A DNA stretch of 64,000 bases from Coprococcus_C sp934318045 (GCA_934318045.1 CAKREY010000014.1:3865-67864); one strand, 5' to 3'. Numbered from the stretch's first letter, positions 53,372 through 62,495 are shown. Program-made: numbers and translations. Notes: generated by a model from the letters alone, not told the origin.

Positions 53372-54370
53372 GTGACCGTGTTACAGGAACGAATATTTAT
53401 CATTATAATTGCATGTCTGCTTGATCTGGTATTCGGTGATCCACACTGGCTGTGGCACCCGGTACAGGGGATGGGCTGGCTGATCGACCATGTGGAGACG
53501 TGGATGCGCAAGCGGTTTCGGATACGGGAAGATCGCGACGCGGATATCCGTAAAAAACAGGTGGCAGGAACATTTACAGTTGTGATCGTGATAACAGTGT
53601 CACTGCTTGTGGCGGCAGGAATCCTATATGGGTGCAACCGGATTCATCATACGTTGTATCTGGTCGTGGCAATGTGGATGTCATACCAGATGCTGGCAGC
53701 CTGCTCGCTTCGGCGGGAGAGCATGAAGGTGTGCAAGGCACTCGAAGCCGGGGATGTGGAACAGGCGAGAACGGCGGTATCCATGATCGTCGGCAGAGAT
53801 ACAGCATCGCTCACCGAGGAAGGCATCGCGAAGGCAGCGGTGGAAACGGTTGCTGAAAATACGTCGGACGGCGTGATCGCCCCGCTTTTTTATATGTTTT
53901 TGTTCGGTCCGGTCGGTGCGTGGGTGTACAAAGCAATTAATACGATGGACTCCATGCTTGGATATAAGAACGACAAATACCGGTATTTTGGAACGTGCGC
54001 GGCGCGTGTGGATGATGTCGTAAATTTCATTCCGGCACGACTTTCCGCGTGGCTGATGGTTGGTGCGGCAGGCATTTTGGGTATGGATATGGCTGGCGCG
54101 GCACGGATTCATTTGCGGGATCGACGAAACCATGCAAGTCCGAACTCCGCACAGACGGAATCGGCGTGTGCGGGCGCGCTTGGATTGCAGCTTGCCGGAA
54201 ATGCATATTATTTTGGAAAGCTATATGAGAAACCAACGATTGGCGATGCGAAAAGGCAGATCGAGCCGAAGGATATCCGCCGGGCAAACCGGTTGATGTA
54301 CGGAACCGCAGTGTTGATGGTGATCGTGGGTGTCGGCGTGCTGATCGGATGCGGATGTTTGATAAAATGA
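53372..54370 (+). CDS. cbiB: adenosylcobinamide-phosphate synthase
   Basis: 332-aa membrane enzyme that attaches aminopropanol phosphate to cobyric acid. The N-terminal signature LLDLVFGDPHWLWHPV, and NTSDGVIAPLFYM, INTMDSMLGYKN and RDRRNHASPNSAQTESA are typical. GTG 53372 follows AAAGGAAA and is preferred over ATG 53342, which lacks a ribosome site. Confidence 0.93.
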   Translation: MTVLQERIFIIIIACLLDLVFGDPHWLWHPVQGMGWLIDHVETWMRKRFRIREDRDADIRKKQVAGTFTVVIVITVSLLVAAGILYGCNRIHHTLYLVVAMWMSYQMLAACSLRRESMKVCKALEAGDVEQARTAVSMIVGRDTASLTEEGIAKAAVETVAENTSDGVIAPLFYMFLFGPVGAWVYKAINTMDSMLGYKNDKYRYFGTCAARVDDVVNFIPARLSAWLMVGAAGILGMDMAGAARIHLRDRRNHASPNSAQTESACAGALGLQLAGNAYYFGKLYEKPTIGDAKRQIEPKDIRRANRLMYGTAVLMVIVGVGVLIGCGCLIK

Positions 54371-54536
54371 CATTCCTATAAGATATTTTGGTATATATGA
54401 ACTGAAACATTTTCTATGATGCGGATAATATGACATATGGCGGACTGCGGAAGATAGAATTTGCACGGACAAAGATGCTTGGATAGGGCGATAACTGTTG
54501 TGATTTTCATTTTATTGAAATTTAGGAGGAAACGTT

Positions 54537-55070
54537 ATGAATGTTATAGAGGCTATTCATTACAGACATAGTTACAGGGGGAAATACAAGGATATTCCCG
54601 TACCAAAGGAAGATTTAATAAAAATCATGCAAGCTGGTCTTGATGCTCCGTCCGGATGCAACAAACAGACTACATCATTGATTGCTGTTGATAATCCTGA
54701 TGTACTGAAGCAACTCCATAGTGTGATAGAACCACCTGTTGGAGAAACTGCTCCTGCTGCTATCTGTGTTTTGACACAGAGAGTCAATGCTTATCGGAAT
54801 AAATGTTTCGCCGTGCAGGATTATTCCGCTGCGATTCAGAATATGCTGCTTGCAATTGTGGAGCTTGGTTATCAAAGTTGTTGGTATGAAGGACATATTA
54901 CCGATGATGACAAGATCTGTGATAAGATGGCACAGATACTAAATGTGCCTGAAGACTATGAGTTGGTCTGTTTTTTGCCTATTGGTATAGCAGAAAGCAA
55001 TCCGATACATCCCCAAAAGAAAACATTTGAAGAAAGAGCGTGGTTTAATTCATACAATCAGAGCATCTGA
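54537..55070 (+). CDS. nitroreductase-family protein
   Basis: 177-aa FMN-dependent oxidoreductase with the family start IEAIHYRHSYRGKYKD, GLDAPSGCNKQT and YSAAIQNMLLAIVELGYQSCWY. GGAGG precedes ATG 54537. It follows the cobalamin genes, and BluB, which makes dimethylbenzimidazole, is in this superfamily, but oxygen-dependent BluB is unlikely in an anaerobe and the sequence looks like a generic small nitroreductase. Substrate unknown. Confidence 0.85.
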   Translation: MNVIEAIHYRHSYRGKYKDIPVPKEDLIKIMQAGLDAPSGCNKQTTSLIAVDNPDVLKQLHSVIEPPVGETAPAAICVLTQRVNAYRNKCFAVQDYSAAIQNMLLAIVELGYQSCWYEGHITDDDKICDKMAQILNVPEDYELVCFLPIGIAESNPIHPQKKTFEERAWFNSYNQSI

Positions 55071-55099
55071 ACAGAGCTGTCGTGAGTGCAACCTGTGAG

Positions 55100-55180
55100 A
55101 TGGTAATTACGGTCATTGATGGAAAAGTTGACAGAGTTTATGATGAAGAAACAGGGCTTAATATATTTAAGTTTGATTAG
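55100..55180 (+). pseudogene. short C-terminal-like fragment
   Basis: A 26-codon frame from ATG 55100 (MVITVIDGKVDRVYDEETG...) ends at TAG 55178. It lacks a ribosome site and looks like the end of a lost gene or noise. Confidence 0.25.
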
Positions 55181-55226
55181 ATGCGTTGAACACATGTGAA
55201 GAATCGGGAGTTTCAGGAGGGAAATC

Positions 55227-55391
55227 ATGAGAAGCAAAGGTATTTTTATTTTAGCGATTACATGGATTGTTTTATCATTGTTTTGGTTCTGGGCAGAAAA
55301 TATTGCAATAGGTATCATATGGCTATGTGCCGGAGTCATTGAACTATTTATCGCGTTGGTGAGACGCAGCAAAGAGAAGAAAAGCGAATAA
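55227..55391 (+). CDS. small membrane protein, 54 aa
   Basis: ATG 55227 follows CAGGAGGGAAATC closely. The product has two hydrophobic segments (IFILAITWIVLSLFWFW and IAIGIIWLCAGVIELFIA) and a basic tail RRSKEKKSE, so it should be a small membrane protein. Unrecognised; it may belong with the nitroreductase gene. Confidence 0.6.
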   Translation: MRSKGIFILAITWIVLSLFWFWAENIAIGIIWLCAGVIELFIALVRRSKEKKSE

Positions 55392-55392
55392 A

Positions 55393-55462
55393 TTCCGGGT
55401 TATGAGGATAAAAGATGAAAATTATAGAGATTACAAAAAATAAAAACGTCAAGCGTTTTTGA
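55393..55462 (+). pseudogene. internally deleted GNAT gene remnant
   Basis: From TTCCGGGTTATGAGGATAAA through the first codons of the acetyltransferase at 57258 (MKIIEIT) the sequence is nearly identical to 57236 onward, then jumps at about 55446 to sequence matching 57836 and stops at TGA 55460. About 550 bp present in the other copy are missing. Confidence 0.7.
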
Positions 55463-55694
55463 AAAAGTCCTTGACATGCTCAGTTCGATTATGCTAGTCT
55501 ACTAGCAAAGCATAAGTTTCATATAGTAGTTGCTAGACAGCTGCTTTCTACGAATAGTCAAATTATTTATTCTTGAACATTCATGCTTTTAAATTCAATT
55601 CATTTAATTTAAGATGCAGGGGTATTCAAGGAAGATAGTTTAGGTCTATGTTTGCAAATGGATTTCTCCTGCTCAGGCCAAAGGAGGACGAAAT

Positions 55695-56663
55695 ATGGCA
55701 AACAGAGAGTACAAAAGTGACGTGTTTAGTATGTTGTTGGAGGACAGAGCGAGAGCGTTGGATGTCTACAATGCGATGGCAGGAACGGCATACACGGATC
55801 CGGAGATTATCGAGATTCATACGCTGGAAAGTGGTGTATCACTGACCGTGCACAACGATGCATCGTTTGTTGTGAGTATGGATTCGATTCTGAATATCTA
55901 CGAACATCAGTCAACGTATAATCCGAACATGCCGCTTCGGGAACTGATTTATTTTGTGGCGATTATCAAGAAGCTAGTCGAAAATAGATATCTGCTGAGT
56001 CACAAGCTGGTGAAGATACCGACACCGAAATTCGCAGTGTTCTACAATGGAGGCAAAACGAGACCGGAACGTGAAGTGCTGAAATTGTCCGATGCATATG
56101 AAAATCGGTCGGATGAACCGCAGTTAGAGCTGATGTGTACCGTGTACAACATCAATCCGGGAAACAATGAGGATTTGAAGAAGCGGAGTCAGACACTGCG
56201 GGAGTATATGATATTTGTTGGATATGTAAATGAGAATCTTGTAAAAGCAAAAAAGGGCGAGAAGGATTATGAGACTGCAATCAGAGATGCAGTGAACCGC
56301 TGCATTGCAGAGGATATCCTGAAGGATTTTTTGCTGGAGCGCAGAGAGGATGTGCAGAAAAGTATGATGTTTGATCTGACATACGAAAAACAGATGGAGA
56401 ACGCAAAGCGGGAATGGTATAACGATGGCGTGGAAGAAGGTCGTGCAGAGGGATATGCAAAAGGAGCGGTTCACCATTTAGCAGCTTCGGTTGTAAAAAA
56501 GGTACAAAAGGACAAAAATCTTGAACAAATTGCAGATGAACTTGAAGAATCCGTTGAAACAATCCAGCCAATTTACGATATCGTGAAGAAACATGCACCA
56601 GAATATGATGTAGATGCAATTACGGCAGAAGTGCTGGAAACACGGGAAAAAGAAAAAGCATAA
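55695..56663 (+). CDS. Rpn-family nuclease/putative transposase, copy A
   Basis: 322-aa protein of the Rpn/PD-(D/E)XK group, which promotes recombination. The start MANREYKSDVFSMLLED, followed by VYNAMAGTAYTDPE, is typical of clostridial members; a nuclease core lies in the first 150 residues (LSHKLVKIPTPKFAVFYNG region) and a coiled, basic C-terminus follows. AAGGAGG is 7-8 nt before ATG 55695. It is 94-95% identical by eye to copy B, with an extra RAEG in the coiled region. Confidence 0.75.
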   Translation: MANREYKSDVFSMLLEDRARALDVYNAMAGTAYTDPEIIEIHTLESGVSLTVHNDASFVVSMDSILNIYEHQSTYNPNMPLRELIYFVAIIKKLVENRYLLSHKLVKIPTPKFAVFYNGGKTRPEREVLKLSDAYENRSDEPQLELMCTVYNINPGNNEDLKKRSQTLREYMIFVGYVNENLVKAKKGEKDYETAIRDAVNRCIAEDILKDFLLERREDVQKSMMFDLTYEKQMENAKREWYNDGVEEGRAEGYAKGAVHHLAASVVKKVQKDKNLEQIADELEESVETIQPIYDIVKKHAPEYDVDAITAEVLETREKEKA

Positions 56664-56790
56664 ATTGTTATGAGAGATTAAAAGCAGGATTGCTGATTGA
56701 AAGTCAACTGTCCTGCTTTACATATATAACAGGTTGTTGATTGGACGAAATTGTGTATGAGTAGAAAATTAGAATTTGAGGAGACGTTGA

Positions 56791-57228
56791 ATGGTTAGAG
56801 AAGTTTATGAAAACGAGTTGAATAAGGTGCTAGATTTATATTTGCATTTGCATGAGGAAACAATTCCAGAAATGACAGAACATTTAAAAATGACTTGGCA
56901 GGCGATTATGCAAGATAAAAACCATCATATAATTGTCAAAGAACTAAATGGGAAAATAGTTTCTTCTTGTGTTTGCGTGATAATTCCCAATTTGACAAGG
57001 AACATAAGACCATATGCGTTTATTGAAAATATGGTTACACATTCAGATTATCGCGGAAAAGGATATGCAACGGAGTGCTTAAATTATGCAAAACAAATAG
57101 CAGAGAACACAAATTGTTATAAAATGATGCTACTTACAGGTTCAAAGAAAAAAGAAACATTGAACTTTTATGGTAATGCAGGGTATAACAGTACAGATAA
57201 AACAGCGTTTATTCAATGGCTTGAATAA
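56791..57228 (+). CDS. GNAT-family N-acetyltransferase
   Basis: 145-aa acetyltransferase with the acetyl-CoA loop HSDYRGKGYATECLNYA and a C-terminal FYGNAGYNSTDKTAF. The substrate, small molecule or peptide, is unknown. TTGAGGAGA precedes ATG 56791. It lies between the two Rpn modules. Confidence 0.82.
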   Translation: MVREVYENELNKVLDLYLHLHEETIPEMTEHLKMTWQAIMQDKNHHIIVKELNGKIVSSCVCVIIPNLTRNIRPYAFIENMVTHSDYRGKGYATECLNYAKQIAENTNCYKMMLLTGSKKKETLNFYGNAGYNSTDKTAFIQWLE

Positions 57229-57257
57229 TACAAACTTCCGGGTTATGAGGATAAAAG

Positions 57258-57701
57258 ATGAAAATAATAGAGATCACAGAAAATAAAAAACAATATCTTG
57301 ATTTGCTCTTATTGGCAGATGAGCAGGAAAATATGATAGACCGCTATCTTAATAAAGGCTGGATGTATGTGCTAGATGATAATGGGATTAAATGTGAGTG
57401 CGTCGTTACCAATGAAGGAAATGGAGTGCTTGAATTAAAGAACATTGCGACTGCTCCAGAATATCAAGGGAAAGGATATGCAAAAACCCTGATTGATTTT
57501 ATTGTTGAGAAATACGGAGAGCAATATGCCATTCTGCAAGTAGGAACAGGAGATAGCCCACTTACAATACCATTTTATGAAAAATGTGGTTTTGTCCGTT
57601 CGCATATTATTCCTAATTTTTTTACAGATAATTACGACCATCCAATATACGAAGATGGAGTACAATTGGTAGATATGGTATATTTGCAAAGACAGTTATA
57701 A
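57258..57701 (+). CDS. GNAT-family N-acetyltransferase
   Basis: 147-aa acetyltransferase with the acetyl-CoA signature APEYQGKGYAKTLIDF and the FYEKCGFV C-terminal strand. ATG 57258 lies 5 nt after TATGAGGATAAAA, a leader shared with the fragments at 55393 and 61776. A copy with a large internal deletion is at 55415. Confidence 0.82.
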   Translation: MKIIEITENKKQYLDLLLLADEQENMIDRYLNKGWMYVLDDNGIKCECVVTNEGNGVLELKNIATAPEYQGKGYAKTLIDFIVEKYGEQYAILQVGTGDSPLTIPFYEKCGFVRSHIIPNFFTDNYDHPIYEDGVQLVDMVYLQRQL

Positions 57702-57723
57702 AGAAACATGTTCTAATAATCCG

Positions 57724-57960
57724 TTGATATTTTCAAATTGCGGTGGGTATACATATGCACATACTTATGTTGAGTACATTGAAACAACCTATGGCTGGAA
57801 TGCTGTTTTGAACATCATACAAATCGGAAATTATGAAGCGTTTTTGAAAAAATCCTTGACGCTTCTGTTCGATTATGTTAGCCTACCATCAAAGCATAAG
57901 TTTCATATAGTAGCTGATGAGCAGTTACTTTCTACGAATAGTCAAATTATTTATTCTTGA
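57724..57960 (+). pseudogene. C-terminal fragment of a peptidase-like gene
   Basis: From a TTG start with no ribosome site the frame reads GGYTYAHTYVEYIETTYGW then LNIIQIGNYEAFLKKS, which resembles the end of gluzincin-type peptidase genes, and it stops at 57960. Without the catalytic part it is a remnant. Its tail is also present upstream of copy A. Confidence 0.5.
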
Positions 57961-58077
57961 ACATTCATGCTTTTAAATTCAATTCATTAATTTAAGATGC
58001 AGGGGTATTCAAGGAAGATAGTTTTGGACTATGTTTGCAGATGGATTTCTCCTGCGCAAGCCAAAGGAGGACGAAAT

Positions 58078-59034
58078 ATGGCAAACAGAGAGTACAAAAG
58101 TGATGTGTTTAGTATGTTGTTGGAGGACAATGCAAGGGCATTGGATGTCTACAATGCGATGGCAGGGACGGCATACACGGATCCGGAGATTATCGAGATT
58201 CATACGCTGGAAAGTGGTGTATCACTGACCGTGCACAACGATGCATCATTCGTTGTGAGTATGGATTCGGTTCTGAATATCTATGAGCACCAGTCAACGT
58301 ATAACCCGAATATGCCACTTCGGGAACTGATTTATTTTGTGACCATCATCAAGAAGCTGGTCGAAAACAGATATCTGCTCAGTCACAAACTGGTGAAGAT
58401 ACCGACGCCGAAGTTCGCAGTGTTCTACAATGGAGATAAAACGAGACCAGAGCGTGAAGTGCTGAAATTGTCCGATGCATATGAAAACCAGGGGGACGAG
58501 CCGCAGTTAGAGTTGACCTGCACCGTGTATAATGTCAATCCGGGAAACAATGAGGATTTGAAGAAACGGAGCCAGACGCTGCGGGAGTATATGATATTTG
58601 TTGGATATGTAAATGAGAATCTTGCAAAGGCAAAAAAGGGCGACAAGGATTATGAGACTGCAATCAGAGATGCGGTGAACCGCTGCATTGTAGAGAATAT
58701 CCTGAAGGACTTTTTGCTGGAACGCAGAGAGGATGTGCAGAAAAGTATGATGTTTGATCTGACATATGAAAAGCAGATGGAGAATGCAAAACGGGAATGG
58801 TATAACGATGGTGTGGAAGAAGGATATGCCAAAGGAGCAGTTCATCATTTAGCAGCTTCGGTTGTAAAAAAGGTACAAAAGGACAAAAATCTTGAACAAA
58901 TTGCAGATGAACTTGAAGAATCCGTTGAAACAATCCAGCCAATTTACGATATCGTGAAGAAACATGCACCAGAATATGATGTGGATGCAATTACCACGGA
59001 AGTGTTGGAAACACGGGAAAAAGAAAAAGCATAA
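58078..59034 (+). CDS. Rpn-family nuclease/putative transposase, copy B
   Basis: 318-aa near-identical paralogue of the 55695 gene. It lacks the RAEG insertion and has scattered substitutions (for example VAIIKK to VTIIKK). AAAGGAGG lies 10 nt before ATG 58078; a longer frame from 57997 covers the leader and is not used. Both copies are intact, implying a recent duplication. Confidence 0.75.
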   Translation: MANREYKSDVFSMLLEDNARALDVYNAMAGTAYTDPEIIEIHTLESGVSLTVHNDASFVVSMDSVLNIYEHQSTYNPNMPLRELIYFVTIIKKLVENRYLLSHKLVKIPTPKFAVFYNGDKTRPEREVLKLSDAYENQGDEPQLELTCTVYNVNPGNNEDLKKRSQTLREYMIFVGYVNENLAKAKKGDKDYETAIRDAVNRCIVENILKDFLLERREDVQKSMMFDLTYEKQMENAKREWYNDGVEEGYAKGAVHHLAASVVKKVQKDKNLEQIADELEESVETIQPIYDIVKKHAPEYDVDAITTEVLETREKEKA

Positions 59035-59240
59035 ATAGTTATGGGATAAGAAGCAGGATTGCTGATTAAAAGTCAACTGTCCTGCTTTCTGTATATAACA
59101 GGTTGTTGATTGCATTCTCGTGCATGACGGATTGGAAGAATATGTGTATGAGAGGAAAATCAGTGTTTGTCAAATTTTCTAAACAGTCTCATTGCATAGG
59201 AATGACAAACAGACTATTCCTAAAGTAGGAGGTGGTAGAA

Positions 59241-59720
59241 ATGGCAAACGAAGATAAAAAGGATTTTAATGCTATGTTGCATGATAAAAAGGATATGCCT
59301 AAAATTCAAATTATTACAGACCAGAAAAGCATTGAAAAATATGGTGGAAGTAAAATGTATTTTGCCCCGCCAATCGACTATGATAAGGTAATGAAAAAAA
59401 TCCCTTATGGTAAAGTGATGACTGTTGGGAAAATACGAGAATACTTTGCGGAGTTGAATTGTGCAGACTTTACAGAACCGATTACAGCAGGAATTTTTGC
59501 TTCTATTGTGGCGTGGGCGAGTTATCAGCGTTCCGAAGATGAAACGCCTTATTGGAGAACATTAAAAGCGAACGGAGAACTGAATGCTAAGTATCCAAAT
59601 GGTATTGAAGCACAGAAAGAAAAATTAGAAGCAGAGGGACACACTATTATTCAAAAAGGACGTAAAAATATACGGTACTATGTAAAGGACTATGAAAATT
59701 CTCTCTTTGTTTTGAAATAG
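59241..59720 (+). CDS. alkyltransferase-like (ATL) protein
   Basis: 159-aa protein whose C-terminal half matches the DNA-binding domain of O6-alkylguanine-DNA methyltransferase: IPYGKVMTVGKIREYFA, then TPYWRTLKANGELNAKYPNG and EKLEAEGHTI. The catalytic PCHR motif is replaced by PYWR, so it cannot accept alkyl groups and should instead flag alkylated bases, as ATL proteins do. AGGAGG 8 nt before ATG 59241 sets the start. Confidence 0.8.
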   Translation: MANEDKKDFNAMLHDKKDMPKIQIITDQKSIEKYGGSKMYFAPPIDYDKVMKKIPYGKVMTVGKIREYFAELNCADFTEPITAGIFASIVAWASYQRSEDETPYWRTLKANGELNAKYPNGIEAQKEKLEAEGHTIIQKGRKNIRYYVKDYENSLFVLK

Positions 59721-59802
59721 GTAACTTCCAGTTTAGAGAGAACTTAGAAATGATTCGATTTTGTCCAAAGGATGAGATACAAAATACAATATAAGAATAA
59801 AT

Positions 59803-59846
59803 AAAGACGATTGGTCTTATGATAAGACTGGTCGTCTTTATTTTTT
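59803..59846 (+). terminator. intrinsic terminator after the ATL gene
   Basis: AAAGACGA...GGTCTTAT pairs with ATAAGAC...TCGTCTTT to give a long two-part stem, followed by TTTTTT. Confidence 0.85.
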
Positions 59847-59871
59847 CGGAGTTTGATATGAAAACATGGGA

Positions 59872-59984
59872 AATTAAAACTTAGTGAAAAAGTGCAGTAA
59901 GTTTTAATTACAATATTGATTGTACATAATAAGGATAGTATAATAAAATTAAAATTTGCGTGAAAAGTGCAGTAAGTTTTAATT
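59872..59984 (+). promoter_or_regulatory. promoter flanked by two copies of an inverted repeat
   Basis: IR1: AATTAAAACTTA (59872-59883) and TAAGTTTTAATT (59898-59909), perfect 12-bp arms. IR2: AATTAAAATTT (59947-59957) and AAGTTTTAATT (59974-59984). Both loops read GTGAAAA(A)GTGCAG. Between them TTGATT (59916-59921) and TATAAT (59939-59944) form a 17-bp-spaced promoter. The layout looks like paired operators, probably for a regulator of the ATPase gene downstream. Confidence 0.65.
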
Positions 59985-59999
59985 TGAGGAGGCAAATCT

Positions 60000-61289
60000 G
60001 TGGAAAAAATTATAAATAGAGATATCTATTTAAGTAGATTGATAGACAAAAAGGAAAATGGTCTGATTAAGGTTATTACAGGAATCAGAAGGTGCGGAAA
60101 AAGCTATCTTCTGTTTTATTTGTTTCGTGACTATCTTATATCGAGTGGAGTAAAGGAAGAACAGATTATTTCCATTGCACTTGATGATGATATTTGTGAA
60201 CAGTATCGGAATCCGGATGAATTATCAAAATACATTCGTTCAAAAATTGTAAATAAAGAAATGTATTATATTCTTATAGATGAAGTGCAATATGCTATTA
60301 CAAAAAAAGAACTTGAAAATCCGGAAGATGTTAAGCTATATAATGTTTTGAATGGATTGATGCGTCTTCGAAATGTGGATATTTATGTGACGGGAAGTAA
60401 TTCAAAATTACTTTCTCAAGATGTAATGACGGCATTCAGGGGCAGAGGCGATCAAGTTCGGGTATTCCCGTTGTCATTTAAAGAATATTATGATTTTGTC
60501 GGTGGAGATAAATCGGAAGTGTATGAATTGTATGCTCTTTATGGGGGAATGCCGCAGCTTTTATCATTCAAACGTGATGAGGAAAAGGTTAAGTATCTGA
60601 AAAACTTGTTTTCGGAAGTATATTTCAAAGATATAAGTGAGCGATATATTGTAAAACTTCCCGATGTTTTGACTGAACTAACCGATGATTTGTGTTCTTC
60701 GGTAGGTTCACTTACAAATGCAAAGAAGATTGCCGATACATTGGAAAGTGTAAAAAACATTAAGGTGTCTACCAGTACAATCGCAAAATATTTGGAATAT
60801 CTGATAGAGTCGTTTATGTTCAGCGAGGCAAAAAGATATGATGTAAAGGGTAAAAAGTATTTTGAGTATCCTTTGAAATATTATTGCACGGATGTAGGAC
60901 TTCGTAATGCTAGGCTTAATTTTAGACAACAGGAAGAAACACACATAATGGAAAATATCATTTATAATGAACTGATAATTCGTGGGTATTCTGTAGATGT
61001 TGGCGTTGTTGAAATTATTGAAAATGCTGAAGGCAAAAAAAGAAGAAAACAGTGTGAGATTGATTTTGTTGTAAATATGGGAGCAAGAAGATATTATATT
61101 CAGTCTGCATTATCCGTAAGTGATCCTGATAAGATGACAACTGAGTTAAGACCTTTGAAAAATACAAAAGATTTTTTCAAGAAGATTATTATATCAAAGT
61201 CAAATGCAAAACCATGGATAGATGAAGACGGTATTGTGCATATTGGATTGTATGATTTTTTGTTAAATCAGAATTCCTTGGAACTGTAA
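60000..61289 (+). CDS. AAA ATPase with DUF4143 domain
   Basis: 429-aa protein. N-terminal P-loop TGIRRCGKSYLLF, Walker B ILIDEVQYA and sensor TGSNSKLLSQD belong to the bacterial AAA/DUF4143 group; residues about 200-380 are the DUF4143 nuclease-like region (LYALYGGMPQLL, and CEIDFVVN). The family is common in clostridia and its role is poorly known. GTG 60000 follows TTTGAGGAGG. A promoter with twin inverted repeats controls it. Confidence 0.85.
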   Translation: MEKIINRDIYLSRLIDKKENGLIKVITGIRRCGKSYLLFYLFRDYLISSGVKEEQIISIALDDDICEQYRNPDELSKYIRSKIVNKEMYYILIDEVQYAITKKELENPEDVKLYNVLNGLMRLRNVDIYVTGSNSKLLSQDVMTAFRGRGDQVRVFPLSFKEYYDFVGGDKSEVYELYALYGGMPQLLSFKRDEEKVKYLKNLFSEVYFKDISERYIVKLPDVLTELTDDLCSSVGSLTNAKKIADTLESVKNIKVSTSTIAKYLEYLIESFMFSEAKRYDVKGKKYFEYPLKYYCTDVGLRNARLNFRQQEETHIMENIIYNELIIRGYSVDVGVVEIIENAEGKKRRKQCEIDFVVNMGARRYYIQSALSVSDPDKMTTELRPLKNTKDFFKKIIISKSNAKPWIDEDGIVHIGLYDFLLNQNSLEL

Positions 61290-61350
61290 AGAAACAAATC
61301 GGAATTTGTGAATTTTGTTGATTTAGATTTTTAATGTTAGGAGGTTATCC

Positions 61351-61767
61351 ATGTTTGATTTAAGTGTCAAATACAATGAACTAACAGCAGAGCAGTTTAT
61401 TGAATTGTGGGAAACAGTATGGGGAGATGGACCAACTCTTGAACAAACAGAGTTGGCGATGAAACATACCTTATTCAGAGTATCTATATGGGATGGGGAT
61501 TGTATTGTTGCTATGGCAAGAATGAATGGTGATATGGGGCTTAATTACTATATCAAGGATGTTGTTGTCAGACCGGAATATCAAGGCAAAGGCATTGGAA
61601 GAATGTTAATAAATGAATTAAAAAAGTTTGTGAATGACAATGGGGTGAAAGGAACTGATATTTTTGTGGAGTTATGTGCGGTTCCAGATAAGGTACCTTT
61701 TTACGAAAAATTTGGATTTGAAGCAAATGAGGCACAAAGATTAAAAATTTTTCATCATGTCGAGTAA
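61351..61767 (+). CDS. GNAT-family N-acetyltransferase
   Basis: 138-aa acetyltransferase with the acetyl-CoA motif RPEYQGKGIGRMLINEL and FYEKFGFEAN. AGGAGG 5-6 nt before ATG 61351. Substrate unknown; third intact GNAT gene in this region. Confidence 0.82.
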   Translation: MFDLSVKYNELTAEQFIELWETVWGDGPTLEQTELAMKHTLFRVSIWDGDCIVAMARMNGDMGLNYYIKDVVVRPEYQGKGIGRMLINELKKFVNDNGVKGTDIFVELCAVPDKVPFYEKFGFEANEAQRLKIFHHVE

Positions 61768-61784
61768 TATTAAAATTCCAGCTT

Positions 61785-61892
61785 ATGAGGATAAAACTTA
61801 GAGAATACAAAACGACTGACTATGAGCAATTGGCGCAATTGTTTTATAATACGGTACACAGTGTAAATGCAAAAGATTATACAAAAGAATAG
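61785..61892 (+). pseudogene. N-terminal fragment of a GNAT gene
   Basis: ATG 61785 begins MRIKLREYKTTDYEQLAQLF, the usual start of a GNAT protein up to NAKDYTKE, and stops at TAG 61890. It uses the ATG of the same leader repeat as 55393 and 57236. The rest of the gene is gone. Confidence 0.6.
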
Positions 61893-61901
61893 GAAGTAGA
61901 T

Positions 61902-62495
61902 ATGATAAAAATTGTGTGGTCGATAAATGATATAAATAAATATCAAACAGGAAGCTTACCGGATGACGCAGTAAAGATAGAAACACCGCAGAGTGTTGGT
62001 GAACTGATGAAAAAAGCAGTGCCAATTGCTGCAATTCTATGCGTTTTTCTTTTTGTTGCTATGCTTTGTAAAACGATTATATGCAAGACAGTTGTAATCT
62101 CACCAATATTTATTCCGGTTGGATTTGCTTTCGGTTTTTTATTGTTAATAATTCATGAGTGGTTACATGGAATTGTTTATCCTAAGGAAGCAGATGTAAC
62201 AATAGGAAGAATAAAAGGAAAGACAACATTTGTCGCATTAGCATCATATCCATTGAAGCGAAATCGATTTATATTGATGTGCCTGTTGCCATTTGTTCTG
62301 GGATTGGTTCCATTTATATTATTTGTAATTAGTCCTGCTGAATTTAGAGTATTTAATGGATTGAATTTTGGCATGGCATGTATGGGTATGGTTTCGCCAT
62401 TTCCGGATGTGTTTAATGTTCTTGCCGTTTTAAGAAATTCTGAAAAAAGCGATTCAATAATGTTCTACAAGAACGATATGTATAAGATTTCTTAA
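61902..62495 (+). CDS. DUF3267 membrane protein, putative zincin
   Basis: 197-aa membrane protein with four hydrophobic segments. HEWLHG (HExxH) in the second helix suggests a zinc-metalloprotease active site, as proposed for DUF3267. AGGAAG precedes ATG 61902. Substrate unknown. Confidence 0.75.
   Translation: MIKIVWSINDINKYQTGSLPDDAVKIETPQSVGELMKKAVPIAAILCVFLFVAMLCKTIICKTVVISPIFIPVGFAFGFLLLIIHEWLHGIVYPKEADVTIGRIKGKTTFVALASYPLKRNRFILMCLLPFVLGLVPFILFVISPAEFRVFNGLNFGMACMGMVSPFPDVFNVLAVLRNSEKSDSIMFYKNDMYKIS

Larger units (their letters stand above)
55393..56780 (+). repeat. duplicated module, copy A
   Basis: Copy A (55393-56780) matches copy B (57236-57288 plus 57836-59168) over the leader, the Rpn gene and its downstream hairpin. 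Copy A lacks the 57289-57835 segment. The two copies flank a GNAT gene at 56791. Confidence 0.75.
57236..59168 (+). repeat. duplicated module, copy B
   Basis: Second copy of the module seen at 55393, including the intact GNAT gene 57258, a peptidase-like fragment 57724 and the Rpn gene 58078. Confidence 0.7.

Noticed and set aside
54537..55070. BluB (dimethylbenzimidazole synthase)
   Set aside because: It is in the right superfamily and neighbourhood, but the host is probably anaerobic and the sequence looks like a generic short nitroreductase.
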